Below, piece after piece: positions 35,889 through 45,188 of a stretch of DNA of 64,000 nucleotides. Numbering within the stretch: the first letter of the stretch is position 1; each line of letters opens with the position of its first letter. Where the stretch lies: contig KN834758.1 of assembly GCA_000827265.1 (NCBI GenBank), positions 953,067-1,017,066 on the forward strand, written 5' to 3'. The position numbers were made by a program, and so were the translations under genes. The notes beneath the pieces are model-generated. The model saw only the letters and a program-made list of their open reading frames with translations. It made no database searches and was not told where the DNA came from. The stretch comes from Collybiopsis luxurians FD-317 M1. Taxonomy: Eukaryota; Basidiomycota; Agaricomycetes; Agaricales; Omphalotaceae.

Positions 35889-36751
35889 CTATATCTTCCA
35901 AATCAATAAATTCCGCAACATTTCACGCCCAGTGACTCTAATGGTGTTGTATAATGTTGGTATATCCAACGTCGACGTGAGGGTATCGGCGAAACCAAAA
36001 GGTAACATCAAAGGAATCCAGCCTTTTAGAAAGAAAGAATTCAGAAACCGCGAATAAGTAAACCGAAATCACAGACAAATCATAAAAAAAACCAAAACGA
36101 ACCTCGAGCATATTCCAAAGCGAAACATCCTTCATGCATCTTGTACTGTTTTGCAGTTCCCCTCGGAAGATGATGAACACTTCCAGCAGGGTACCGTTCC
36201 ATCTCCAACTGACCCGGACTAAAAGCCCACTGCTCCCCAACGAGAATATTAAAATAATCATCGGCAGTATGCAACCCGGTATGTCCCTCCGTACCCAGAG
36301 GGGTACCAAAGATGATCAGATACTCGGTGATACTGGCGTGAATGATGTACATGGCGCCCATGGCCCCACCAGCATTGTTGAATACCCATTCAGAGGAATC
36401 GGTGTTGAGTGCGATGGAGGAAGAGGGGTAAGTTGCGGTGAGGTTCGAGACGATGTGTTGAATCATTCCAGCGGTGTCATCGGGTGAAGCTGCGATGGCT
36501 GCTTGCGCAAGTTCGTGCAAGCTTTGAGGGTCAAAAATATACCACCGGTCCTATCGAATACTCTCAGTCAATAACCACCATTCACAGAGCGCAAGTTGAA
36601 GGAAAAAAACCCTCACCTTAATAGTATCCAACCAGCCACAGGTCGCGACCAGAAGCACAATTACTACAAGACGTGAAACCCATTTCGTTATTGGGTCCTG
36701 ACGAGACGCAGATTTTTTCTCGGGTTTGGTGCTTTTTGAGTTACCAGCCAT
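35889..36751 (-). CDS. erg2: C-8 sterol isomerase (ERG2 / sigma-1 receptor family)
   Basis: Three exons: 36617-36751, 36103-36550, 35889-36022; 238 aa in phase. The enzyme moves the sterol double bond from C-8 to C-7 in ergosterol synthesis on the ER. An N-terminal membrane helix (residues 25-40, [15 protein letters not shown]) is followed by the family domain: [92 protein letters not shown] and [19 protein letters not shown]. The last exon carries the C-terminal helices. It lies downstream of an acyltransferase on the same strand; a 3-kb block starting inside exon 2 was duplicated to the right, leaving this as the only complete ERG2 here. Confidence 0.95.
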
Positions 36752-37515
36752 TCGATAATTTGACCGGGTGGGGAAGTAGGAAGATGAAAGAAACAAGAAA
36801 ACCGCGCGTCGAAAGACTCAAGAGTCGAACCACAATTTTTTGAATCACGGCCATGTGACTTGAATTCCCTAAGCCGGCCGCCGGTCCATCTTCGGTCGCG
36901 TTCTTCTGAGCTTTCAATTTCATCAATACCGTGTAAGGGCTATAAAGCTGTACTTGGAGGAATCCATTCAGATACTTGATTGGTTTGGTACCTTCACTCA
37001 TTTTTTCTCCCACTATCTGTCTGTCTATTTAATTTACTGGAACGATAAATCAAACTGGTAGTCAAGATTCGCAATCGACGGCCGTGTACCTGGGCTAGAA
37101 ATATCGCAACTCTGTGTACAAGCAAGTCAGCTGGAAGCTACCCCAAGCAATCTATCATCGTCAAGGAAGAAAGCCTGACTGAGGCGTCACCCAAAATTAA
37201 ACGATTTCCCGTAGCAACGTCGCGCGGGATCAGGATGTGATTGCTTACTGCCTCCAATACTACGTAGTTGCGCTCAATAAAGTGAAGTTAGATTTTTTTC
37301 TTACTTTCATACACTAATTCAGCATATTAACACAATATAGTACGCTAATTATTTGCTGTGCATTGCAAGTCTACATCGTAGGGAAGAGCCACAATCTACT
37401 CTAGGCGCAAAAAGGATTAGATTACCCAAACCAAAAGAAACGCAACGAACCAAAAAGGAAAGAAAAGCTGTTACACCAATAGGGTAGGCGGAGGAAGGAA
37501 AGAGGCCTTTGGAAC

Positions 37516-39081
37516 TCAGCCCTCAGCTCGAGCTCTCCGCAAGCCATTCGAGGCATTATATTCCGCAATCATATGGGAAATTTCCGATTGCAGTAACTCC
37601 CGCTTGTTCTCATTCAGCATTGTATCGAGAACAATACTACCGTCTGCAAGCCTCCCAGAAATGTACACCGAATTTGTGAAAACGAAATGCGTCGGCGTCA
37701 AGAAGTACCTGTATCCACATAGGGTCTTGGTACCACCGACGGTAGCCCAGTCCGCTTCCAAGATACGGGAGGCCGAGACGTTGGACAAGGCCAACGCTTC
37801 CTGTGCGGTTGGGTGGACAGGAATGGTCAGCGGATTGTCGACCAGCTGTAAGTAGCCCCCGACGACATGCTGTGTCGATAGAGTCTGTCGTGCAGCGGAC
37901 ATCTGACGCGCAATCTCGGATATAGGGTTCGCCTTCAGGTCATAGACACTATAGACAGGATACGGGAGAGGAATGAAGGCATTATGGGGATATTGAAGAA
38001 TCCTATCATCGGACGGCGCCAGTACATGGCGGAAAGAAGCAATATTCGTACAGTGTACCGTAGTCGAGTCAGCGGTACCCTGGGCATATATCGTCTGGAA
38101 GGGAGAAACATCAGAGAATGTCATTTTTTGAAAGGACATACATACTTTCATCAGCCAAGCCACCAGAATATCCCCAGAACTGATATGATTTGACTCGCTC
38201 GACCCACCCAGTTCAGACAGGAAATTCGAGCGAATTTCATCTAGGAATTGGGAGACGACCGGTGCAGGAATAATGAATATTCTCCTCTCTGCATTGTTCC
38301 ACCATCGTTCACGGCTATGTGAAACAGCATACTTTAGGGCGCCAAAGATACCCACATTCGTGTACCCGGAGGCGTCCCTCAATTCCCGAGTATCCTGATA
38401 ATCAGAAACAACACGGTGCAACAAATCTACGATGGGGTTCACATTCAAGCCCGGTGGTGGAAGTGGCGGAACGGGCCAAGTCTGGCTAGTCAACTCCGAA
38501 ATCAAGGCTTTGACTATCATAGCAGCCCCGACACCATCGAAGAAACCATGACACCGGGCAAAGCCGATACAACTATACGATATTCCTGTCTCACGAAGTG
38601 GAGGAAAGTGGGTGATATGCCAACAAGTGAGTGGATAGTCTTTAGATTTCCACGCCGCGTACTGACGCGGTGTATCTGGATGAATGAAGAGAGAATATGG
38701 AAGGGAGGGAGAGCTGTAGGGAATTGGAATTGGGATGTAGTCCGTGATAGGAACAGTTGACGTTGAGGTTGTAAGGGAAAAGGTAGGGTAATCTGGGGCA
38801 AGGTTTCCCAAAGGAACTTTTATTTGCCATCTCGTGCTCTGAAGAGCATGAGGAACGATACAAAGAAAAGAAAGACCGAGTCCACCTACTTTTCCTTCGA
38901 CTATGGAATCTAATCTCCCAGCGAGCAGTCGCCACTTGTTCGTAACCCGCTTCAATGCAGCGGAAACCGCGTTCACGTCCACGGTCCCTTCGACTAACCA
39001 GCCTGTTACGAACGCTGAGCGTTCAAATACGCGATCAAAGACGGTGAGCGGGATGATAGCTTGTTCAGACAGGGAAGACAT
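37516..39081 (-). CDS. HxxxD-type acyltransferase, copy 1
   Basis: The whole span is one open frame of 521 codons. Two stretches look like introns: 38839-38889 and 38095-38145, each 51 bp with GT/AG ends, no stop, and sequence unlike the surrounding domain. Splicing gives about 487 aa and restores family-like junctions (VEGK/STRWQIKVPLG and AWLMK/TIYAQGTADS). The transferase-family active-site motif HxxxD is in FARCHGFFDGVGAAM, near residue 165. The C-terminal DFGWG motif of plant BAHD enzymes is not evident. Fungal relatives transfer acyl groups from CoA to hydroxyls or amines of secondary metabolites or sterols. The neighbouring ERG2 makes a sterol substrate conceivable, but that is only inference. 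Confidence 0.85.
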   Translation of the reverse strand: MSSLSEQAIIPLTVFDRVFERSAFVTGWLVEGTVDVNAVSAALKRVTNKWRLLAGRLDSIVEGKVGGLGLSFLCIVPHALQSTRWQIKVPLGNLAPDYPTFSLTTSTSTVPITDYIPIPIPYSSPSLPYSLFIHPDTPRQYAAWKSKDYPLTCWHITHFPPLRETGISYSCIGFARCHGFFDGVGAAMIVKALISELTSQTWPVPPLPPPGLNVNPIVDLLHRVVSDYQDTRELRDASGYTNVGIFGALKYAVSHSRERWWNNAERRIFIIPAPVVSQFLDEIRSNFLSELGGSSESNHISSGDILVAWLMKVCMSFQKMTFSDVSPFQTIYAQGTADSTTVHCTNIASFRHVLAPSDDRILQYPHNAFIPLPYPVYSVYDLKANPISEIARQMSAARQTLSTQHVVGGYLQLVDNPLTIPVHPTAQEALALSNVSASRILEADWATVGGTKTLCGYRYFLTPTHFVFTNSVYISGRLADGSIVLDTMLNENKRELLQSEISHMIAEYNASNGLRRARAEG

Positions 39082-39457
39082 AGAGGAAGAAAGGAAGGGA
39101 GCAAATTGTATACACTTTTACTTTTAGCTGTTTGCTTGAATTCGGGCGGACTGCCACGATTTTTTTTTTCTGAAATCTCCTGCTAAAGCTCGCAAAGCTA
39201 TATGGAGGACTCGAAATGAGTCCGTAACTAGGCCTAAAGCAGTCCCTTCTAAGAGGTTGTCGACTTAGCGTGAAACCTCGTTACGCCGTATCACGCCACA
39301 AACAAAACATTTTCGTCAGAAACAAAGAGCTGGATATGAGGGTCAAAGTGGTAAAATAATGAATTCCCTCACGAGCACGGGATCTTTGCACGCGAGTAAA
39401 GATTTCATATTGGCACAGGCGAGAGATTTACCAAAACTTCAAAAGGCAGTCGGTCAG

Positions 39458-39900
39458 GCTCAAGATGATCTGATACTCGGTGGTACTGGCGTGAATGATG
39501 TACATCGCGCCCATAGCCCAGCCGGCATTGTTCAATACCCATCCAGAAGAGTCGGTGCTGAGTGCAATGGAGAAAGAGGGGTAGGTTGCGGTGAGGCTTG
39601 AGACGATGTGTTGAATCATTCCAGCGGTGTCGTCGGGACAAGTTGCGATGGTTGCTTACGCTAGCTCATGCAAGCTTGTAGGATCAGAAATATACCACCG
39701 GTCCTATCGAATACTCTCAACCAAAATCACCATTCACAGAGCGCGAGTTAAAAATAAAAAAAAACTCGCACCTTAATCGTATCCGATCAGCCACAGGTCG
39801 CGACCAGGGTCCAGAAGCACAATTACCACAAGATGCGAAATTGGGACCTGACAAGAGGCGGATATTTCTGCGGTTTTGTTGTCTTTGAGTTACCAGCCAT
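39458..39900 (-). pseudogene. Truncated ERG2 copy
   Basis: The start codon region (MAGNSKTTKP) is kept at 39900, but exon 1 has a deletion that removes most of the membrane helix. The exon 2 part reads MIQHIVSSLTATYPSFSIAL and [11 protein letters not shown] and ends at the duplication boundary near 39458. The catalytic C-terminal half and exon 3 are absent. It cannot make a working sterol isomerase. Confidence 0.88.
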
Positions 39901-40671
39901 TCGAGAATTTGACAGGGGTCAAGTAGGAAGATGAAAGAAGCGCGTCAAAGTTCACGGCCATGTGACTTGGAATTCCACTGACTCACGAACGACCTATTCT
40001 TCGAGAACGACAAGACAGGCAAGCCACTGGCCATGGTCCATTCCACTGATCTATCCTCGGTCTTCCTCGGTCGCGTTCCTCGGAAGTTTCAACGTCTTCT
40101 CAACTCCGTGAAAGGAGTATAATGCTGTAGAGATATCCATTCATATACTTGATTAATCTGGTACCTTCACTCACTGATTATTTCTCTATCCATCTGTTTG
40201 TCTATTTAATTCACTGTTGTATTCACGAACAATAAATCAAGTTGGTAGTCAAGATTCGCAATCGACGGCCCCGAATCTGGGGTGGAAATATCGCAACTCG
40301 GTGTACAAGCAAGTTAGTTGGAAGGTACCCCACGCAATCTATCATCGTCAGGGAAGAAAGACTAACTGAGGCACCACCCGAAATTAAACGATTTCCCGTA
40401 GCAACCTCGCACGGGATCAGGTTAGGATTGCTTCACTGTCTCCAATACTACGTAGTTGCGCTCAATAAAGTGAAGTTTGATTTTTTTTTACTTTCATACA
40501 CTAATTCAACATATTACACAATTTAGTACGCTAATTCTTTGCTGTGCAGGAAGACCCACAATCTATTCTAGGCGCAAAAAAGGATTAGATTATCCAAACT
40601 GAAAAGAAAAGAAAAGCTGTTGCACCAATAGAGTAGGTGACGAAAGGAAAGAGGCCTTTGGAACTCAGCCC

Positions 40672-42231
40672 TCAGCGCGAGCTCTCCGCAAGCCATTTTG
40701 AAGCATTATATTCCGCAATCATATGAGAAATTTCCGATTGCAGTAGCTCTCGCCTATTTTCATTCAGCGTCGTATCGAGAACAATACTACCGTCTGCAAG
40801 CCTCCCAGAAATGTATACTGAATTTGTCAAAATGAGCTGCGTTGGCGTCATGGAGTATCTGTATCCGCACAGGGTCTTGGTACCACCGACGGTTGTCCAG
40901 TCCGCTTCCAAGATACGGGAGGCCGAGACGTTGGACAGGAGAAATGCTTCCTGTGCGGTTGGGTGGGCAGGAATGGAGAGCGGATTGTCGACCATCTGCA
41001 AGTAACCCCCGACAACATGCTGTGTCGATAGCGTCTGTCGTGCAGCGGACATCTGACGCGTAATCTCAGATATAGGGTTCGCCTTCAGGTCATGGACGCT
41101 ATAGACCGGATACGGGAGAGGAATAAAGGCGTTATGGGGATATTGAAGAATTCTATCGTCGGACGGAGCCAGTACATGGCGGAAAGAAGCGAAATTCGTG
41201 CAGTGTACCGTGGTTGAGTCGGCGGTACCCTGGGCATATATCGTCTGGAAGGGAGAAACATCAGAGAATGTCATTTTCCGAAAAGACATACATACTTTCA
41301 TCAGCCAAGCCACCAGAATATCCCCAGAACTGATGTGATTTGACTCGCTCGACCTGCCCAGTTCAGACAGAAAATTCGAGCGAATTTCATCCAAGAATTG
41401 AGAGACGACCGGTGCAGGAATAATGAATATTCTCCTCTCTGCATTGTTCCACCATCGTTCACGGGTATGCAAAGCAGCGAGCTTTAGGGCCCCAAAGACA
41501 CCCACATTCGTGTACCCGGAAGCGTCCCTCAATTCCTGATTATCCTGATAATCAGAAGCAACACGGTGCAACAAATCTTCCATAGGGTTCACATTCAAGC
41601 CCGGCGGTGGGAGTGGCGGAACGGGCCAAGTCTGGCCAGTCAACTCCGAAATCAAGGCTTTGACTATCATAGCAGCCCCGACACCATCGAAGAAACCATG
41701 GCATCGGGCAAAGCCGATACAGCTATATGATATTCCTGTCTCACGAAGTGGAGGAAAGTGGGTGATATGCCAACAAGTGAGTGGATAGTCTTTAGATTTC
41801 CACGCCGCGTACTGACGCGGTGTGTCTGGATGGATGAAGAGAGAGTGTGGAAGAGAGGGAGAGCTGTAGGGAATTGGAATTGGGATGTAATCCGTGATAG
41901 GAACACTTGACGTTGAGGTTGTAAGGGAAAAGGTAGGGTAATCTGGGGCAAGGTTACCCAAAGGAACTTTTATTTGCCATTTCGTGCTCTGAAGATCGTG
42001 AGGAACGATACAAAGAAAAGGAAGACTGAGTCCACCTACTTTTCCTTCAACTACGGAATCCAATCTCCCAGCGAGCAGTCGCCACTTGTTCGTAACCCGC
42101 TTCAGTGCAGCGGAAACCGCGTTCACGTCCACAGTTCCTTCGACTAACCAGCCAGTTACGAACGCTGAGCGTTCAAATACGCGATCAAAGACGGTGAGCG
42201 GGATAATAGCCTGTTCGGACGAGGAAGACAT
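40672..42231 (-). CDS. HxxxD-type acyltransferase, copy 2
   Basis: Open frame of 519 codons, with the same two 51-bp stop-free introns as copy 1 (41989-42039 and 41245-41295); spliced length about 485 aa. Active-site motif FARCHGFFDGVGAAM unchanged. Differences from copy 1 are scattered substitutions (for example ALKLAALHTRERW for ALKYAVSHSRERW) and a shorter, altered C-terminus (NASKWLAESSR). There are no frameshifts or early stops, so both copies appear under constraint. Its promoter region was copied as well; the ERG2 gene that should follow is only a fragment. Confidence 0.85.
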   Translation of the reverse strand: MSSSSEQAIIPLTVFDRVFERSAFVTGWLVEGTVDVNAVSAALKRVTNKWRLLAGRLDSVVEGKVGGLSLPFLCIVPHDLQSTKWQIKVPLGNLAPDYPTFSLTTSTSSVPITDYIPIPIPYSSPSLPHSLFIHPDTPRQYAAWKSKDYPLTCWHITHFPPLRETGISYSCIGFARCHGFFDGVGAAMIVKALISELTGQTWPVPPLPPPGLNVNPMEDLLHRVASDYQDNQELRDASGYTNVGVFGALKLAALHTRERWWNNAERRIFIIPAPVVSQFLDEIRSNFLSELGRSSESNHISSGDILVAWLMKVCMSFRKMTFSDVSPFQTIYAQGTADSTTVHCTNFASFRHVLAPSDDRILQYPHNAFIPLPYPVYSVHDLKANPISEITRQMSAARQTLSTQHVVGGYLQMVDNPLSIPAHPTAQEAFLLSNVSASRILEADWTTVGGTKTLCGYRYSMTPTQLILTNSVYISGRLADGSIVLDTTLNENRRELLQSEISHMIAEYNASKWLAESSR

Positions 42232-43679
42232 GGAGGATGAAAAGAAAGGAGCGAACTGTATAGACTTTTAACCGGTGACCTTTGCCTTGAATTCGGGTGG
42301 TCTGCCATAATTTTTTTCGAAAGGAGTAGATCGTACATAAAGAAGCTCATGGGAAATTTCGCGAGAAACGTGATCAACACCAGCGGCAATTTCCAGGTAC
42401 CTCCAGCCTGTGCACTTCCCGAATCGTTTGAAAGCCAGCAATGTAATCAGTAGTATGCCGACTAGCTATTAGGATTTAATATATACTTGAAATTTCCTGC
42501 TAAAGCTCGCAACAAGCTATATGGGGGATCCGAAAACGAGTCCGTAACACGCCACGAACAAAATATGTTCGCCAGAAACAAAGAGCTGGGTGCCTATTGA
42601 CATAAACGTCGAAACCCAGAAAACGCCAAGGGTCGAAGCAGACCAAAAATCCAGGTTAAAGTTGGACAGTGGGAGTCACATATCTCCGCCCAATAATGCG
42701 ACTATCGCAACCAAAAAAGAGAATTCTTTGAACGCCCGGAGACAGGAGAAATGCGGAGTTCGGTCAAAATGAGAGAAACACAAATACAGTTACTGCGTCA
42801 GTGGAATCGTGAATACAATCTCGACCCCTAAAAGTTCATTTGAGCGTGCGTTACAGCGTAGGAAAACGATATGAATGAAACCTAAAGCCGTTCGGAATCG
42901 AGCGCTGAATGTTGTGTGGCTAATAGAACATAAGGCTGGAGATAATCCTGCAAGGAGTTACGAGTGTAAGTGCATATAGAAGCATATGTACTCTCGACCC
43001 TCGACAGTCGGCAAACATACGCGTTCCTGAAATTAGTGCCGCGCCTCACCTTGACAGAGCCCCACCACTTATGTAGACAAAGTAAGTACTGTGATCCCCT
43101 ACGACGTGTAAGGAAAACATTTCACCTGTAGCAAAGAAGAGCCCGATTTGGCCGCGGTCAATTAAGGAAAAGAGGGCACATAGCGTAGCATCTCAATGCG
43201 TACATGTGCTTCAGAATCCACATCTGTAGCCAAGGATGCCTGGCCTATTCGTCAGGCGCCACCTCCTGCTGATGAACAGTCAGTCTCGGTACCGTCAATC
43301 ATGACCGGAATCCAGCCCTCGAATCCTCTTATTCTAAATCATCATCATTGTACATCACCAGCAAGTTCCAAGCACGAGATGATCATCCTTCACAGATGGA
43401 ACTTTGATGAACGAAAGTGGGCACATATCAAACATCATTGGTCCCCGGCCTCGGTGAGATGATTCGTTGACTAGACAAAGACAGTTACATGGCACACGTA
43501 TCAGGACAGAGACAGAATAAGAATTACGCCTTAATAATTCTATAAGATACTTGTACAGGTCCTGTGCTGTCGACGGCGAGTTTGAGTGATTCAAAAGAAA
43601 GTTACAAGTTAAACGACCAATGCCGAACATACAGAGTGGTCTTTCCAATTTAGGAATATCCTTCGCTCCGCCTCCTCCT

Positions 43680-45010
43680 CATAATTCATCCTTAGTCGAC
43701 AGACGTATGTAAGGTCATTTTAGTTCCGCAGGTGAGCAATAACTATGTTGCGACGAATAGAATCGAGGGGTCAGTCAGGGAAGATAGAAAGGCCGAAGAG
43801 GGCCAATGGAACAAAGAAGAATGAAGTCGGTAGTCAAGGGAAAGGGATGGAAGGGGTGAAACAAGAACATAGTAATAAAAATAAAAATACGCACCACGAC
43901 ATTTCGTTCTGGTCCATTCCAGCATCGCGTACCACGATTGTAGATCTGTTTCTTATAATACTCTTCTCCGCCAGGTTTGACGTCGAGTGAATGGTTCCAT
44001 GACGCGAATTTCCTACATAATGAACGTTCAGATTCAGTATGTATGAACAAACCCGGATAAAGAAAAAGAAGAAAGGAATTAAGCGAGACAGCCTGACTGA
44101 CCCAAGGCTAAACGTTGATCCTCTCTTGTTAGGAATTTGCTTGGCTTCACTAAAAAGGCAAAGTTCATTGTCTCCCCTAGGCATACTCTTATACTCCAGC
44201 TACGCTTACGTGAAGTCATACCTATAACATGAAAACGTGTCAACATGATGCTAGAAAGAATCCTCAACGAACTCTCAATTTCCTTCTTGAGGCGGGTATT
44301 GTCAAGCTTCTTCCACTCACCTTCGTAACAATATCGATGGATGTTGAAGATTTCCTTCAGGTCGTTCTCTGCGTTCTCCTTCACCTTTTTAAGTTTGTTT
44401 AGCCAAGAAAGAAGGGTTTCTTTGAACCCTTCATACTGGGGTACAATGGAATTAGGAAGGTAGGAAGCGATATCAAATACTGCTTGAAAATGTCAGATCT
44501 GGAAACCAATTGGAAGGAGTAGACAAACTGGCAACTCGCAGACGGAGCCTTCAGAGACTGGACGTACTCATCATGTTCCAAAAGAAGGGAAACATAATCC
44601 TTATCTTCTCAAAAGGTGACCGCAAGGCATTTGAGTGTGTGATGAGAGAGGTGTAAAGTGCTGGAGACACTGAGTTCAAAACAGTCGTGGAAGAAATCAG
44701 AATTAACTTACGCGATTGTTGTTTAACTTGGAGAGCAGCAGCAGACAGTGATTCGGCCCATTCAGTGATATCTGAAGACAGATCAGAGAAAGGACAAGTA
44801 AGGAACGATATGTGAACCTTTGAGCTTTAAGACGCGTGACTTCCTTTCCTTGCGTTGCAATGTCTGCCGCTGAAACTTCACTGACGCCTTCTAACCGTTT
44901 CTTCCCCTTGTGGGCGAAAGTAATATAGATGGAGCGAATTTTGGATCCCTAGACAACGACCTCAGCATGAAGACGTAGGCAGCTCACCGTCTTTCAAATT
45001 TTGTTTGGCG
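43680..45010 (-). pseudogene. Decayed copy of glucosidase II beta subunit
   Basis: Matches the intact gene from the coiled-coil exon (near 45010) to the stop region (near 43680), but lacks the 5' exons with the signal peptide and LDL-receptor-like repeats. Compared with the intact copy it has lost roughly 270 bp of the acidic linker (junction near 44610), about 150 bp near 44400, and about 90 bp near the end (junction near 43695) that encode the last cysteines of the MRH domain and reading into the ER-retrieval tail. A conserved MRH cysteine is Arg here (DNTRLKKE for DNTCLKKE), and frames are broken. It is non-functional as a GTB1 gene. Confidence 0.85.
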
Positions 45011-45188
45011 ACTTTTTGCTTGAATTCTGGTGGTCCGCCATAATTTTTCGAAAGGAGTAGATCGTACATAATTAGTAGAGCGTCTCGTTCTTTACCTTGG
45101 TTCATCTATCTTTTCATCTCGCCCATATTCCAGAGTCAAACAGTTCAATTAAAACGTAATAGTATTATGGCTCACCCGCCGCGGGCCG

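Larger units (their letters stand above)
36308..42590. repeat. Tandem segmental duplication: ERG2 5' part + acyltransferase
   Basis: Unit A is about 36308-39340 and unit B about 39458-42590. Matches run through ERG2 exon 2 and exon 1, the roughly 0.75-kb spacer ('tggtagtcaagattcgcaat', 'caatactacgtagttgcgct'), the whole acyltransferase gene, and 5' flank ('cctgctaaagctcgcaa', 'agaaacaaagagctgg'). About 115 bp of unrelated sequence separates the units. Coding parts are over 90% identical by eye, so the event is fairly recent. Confidence 0.9.
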
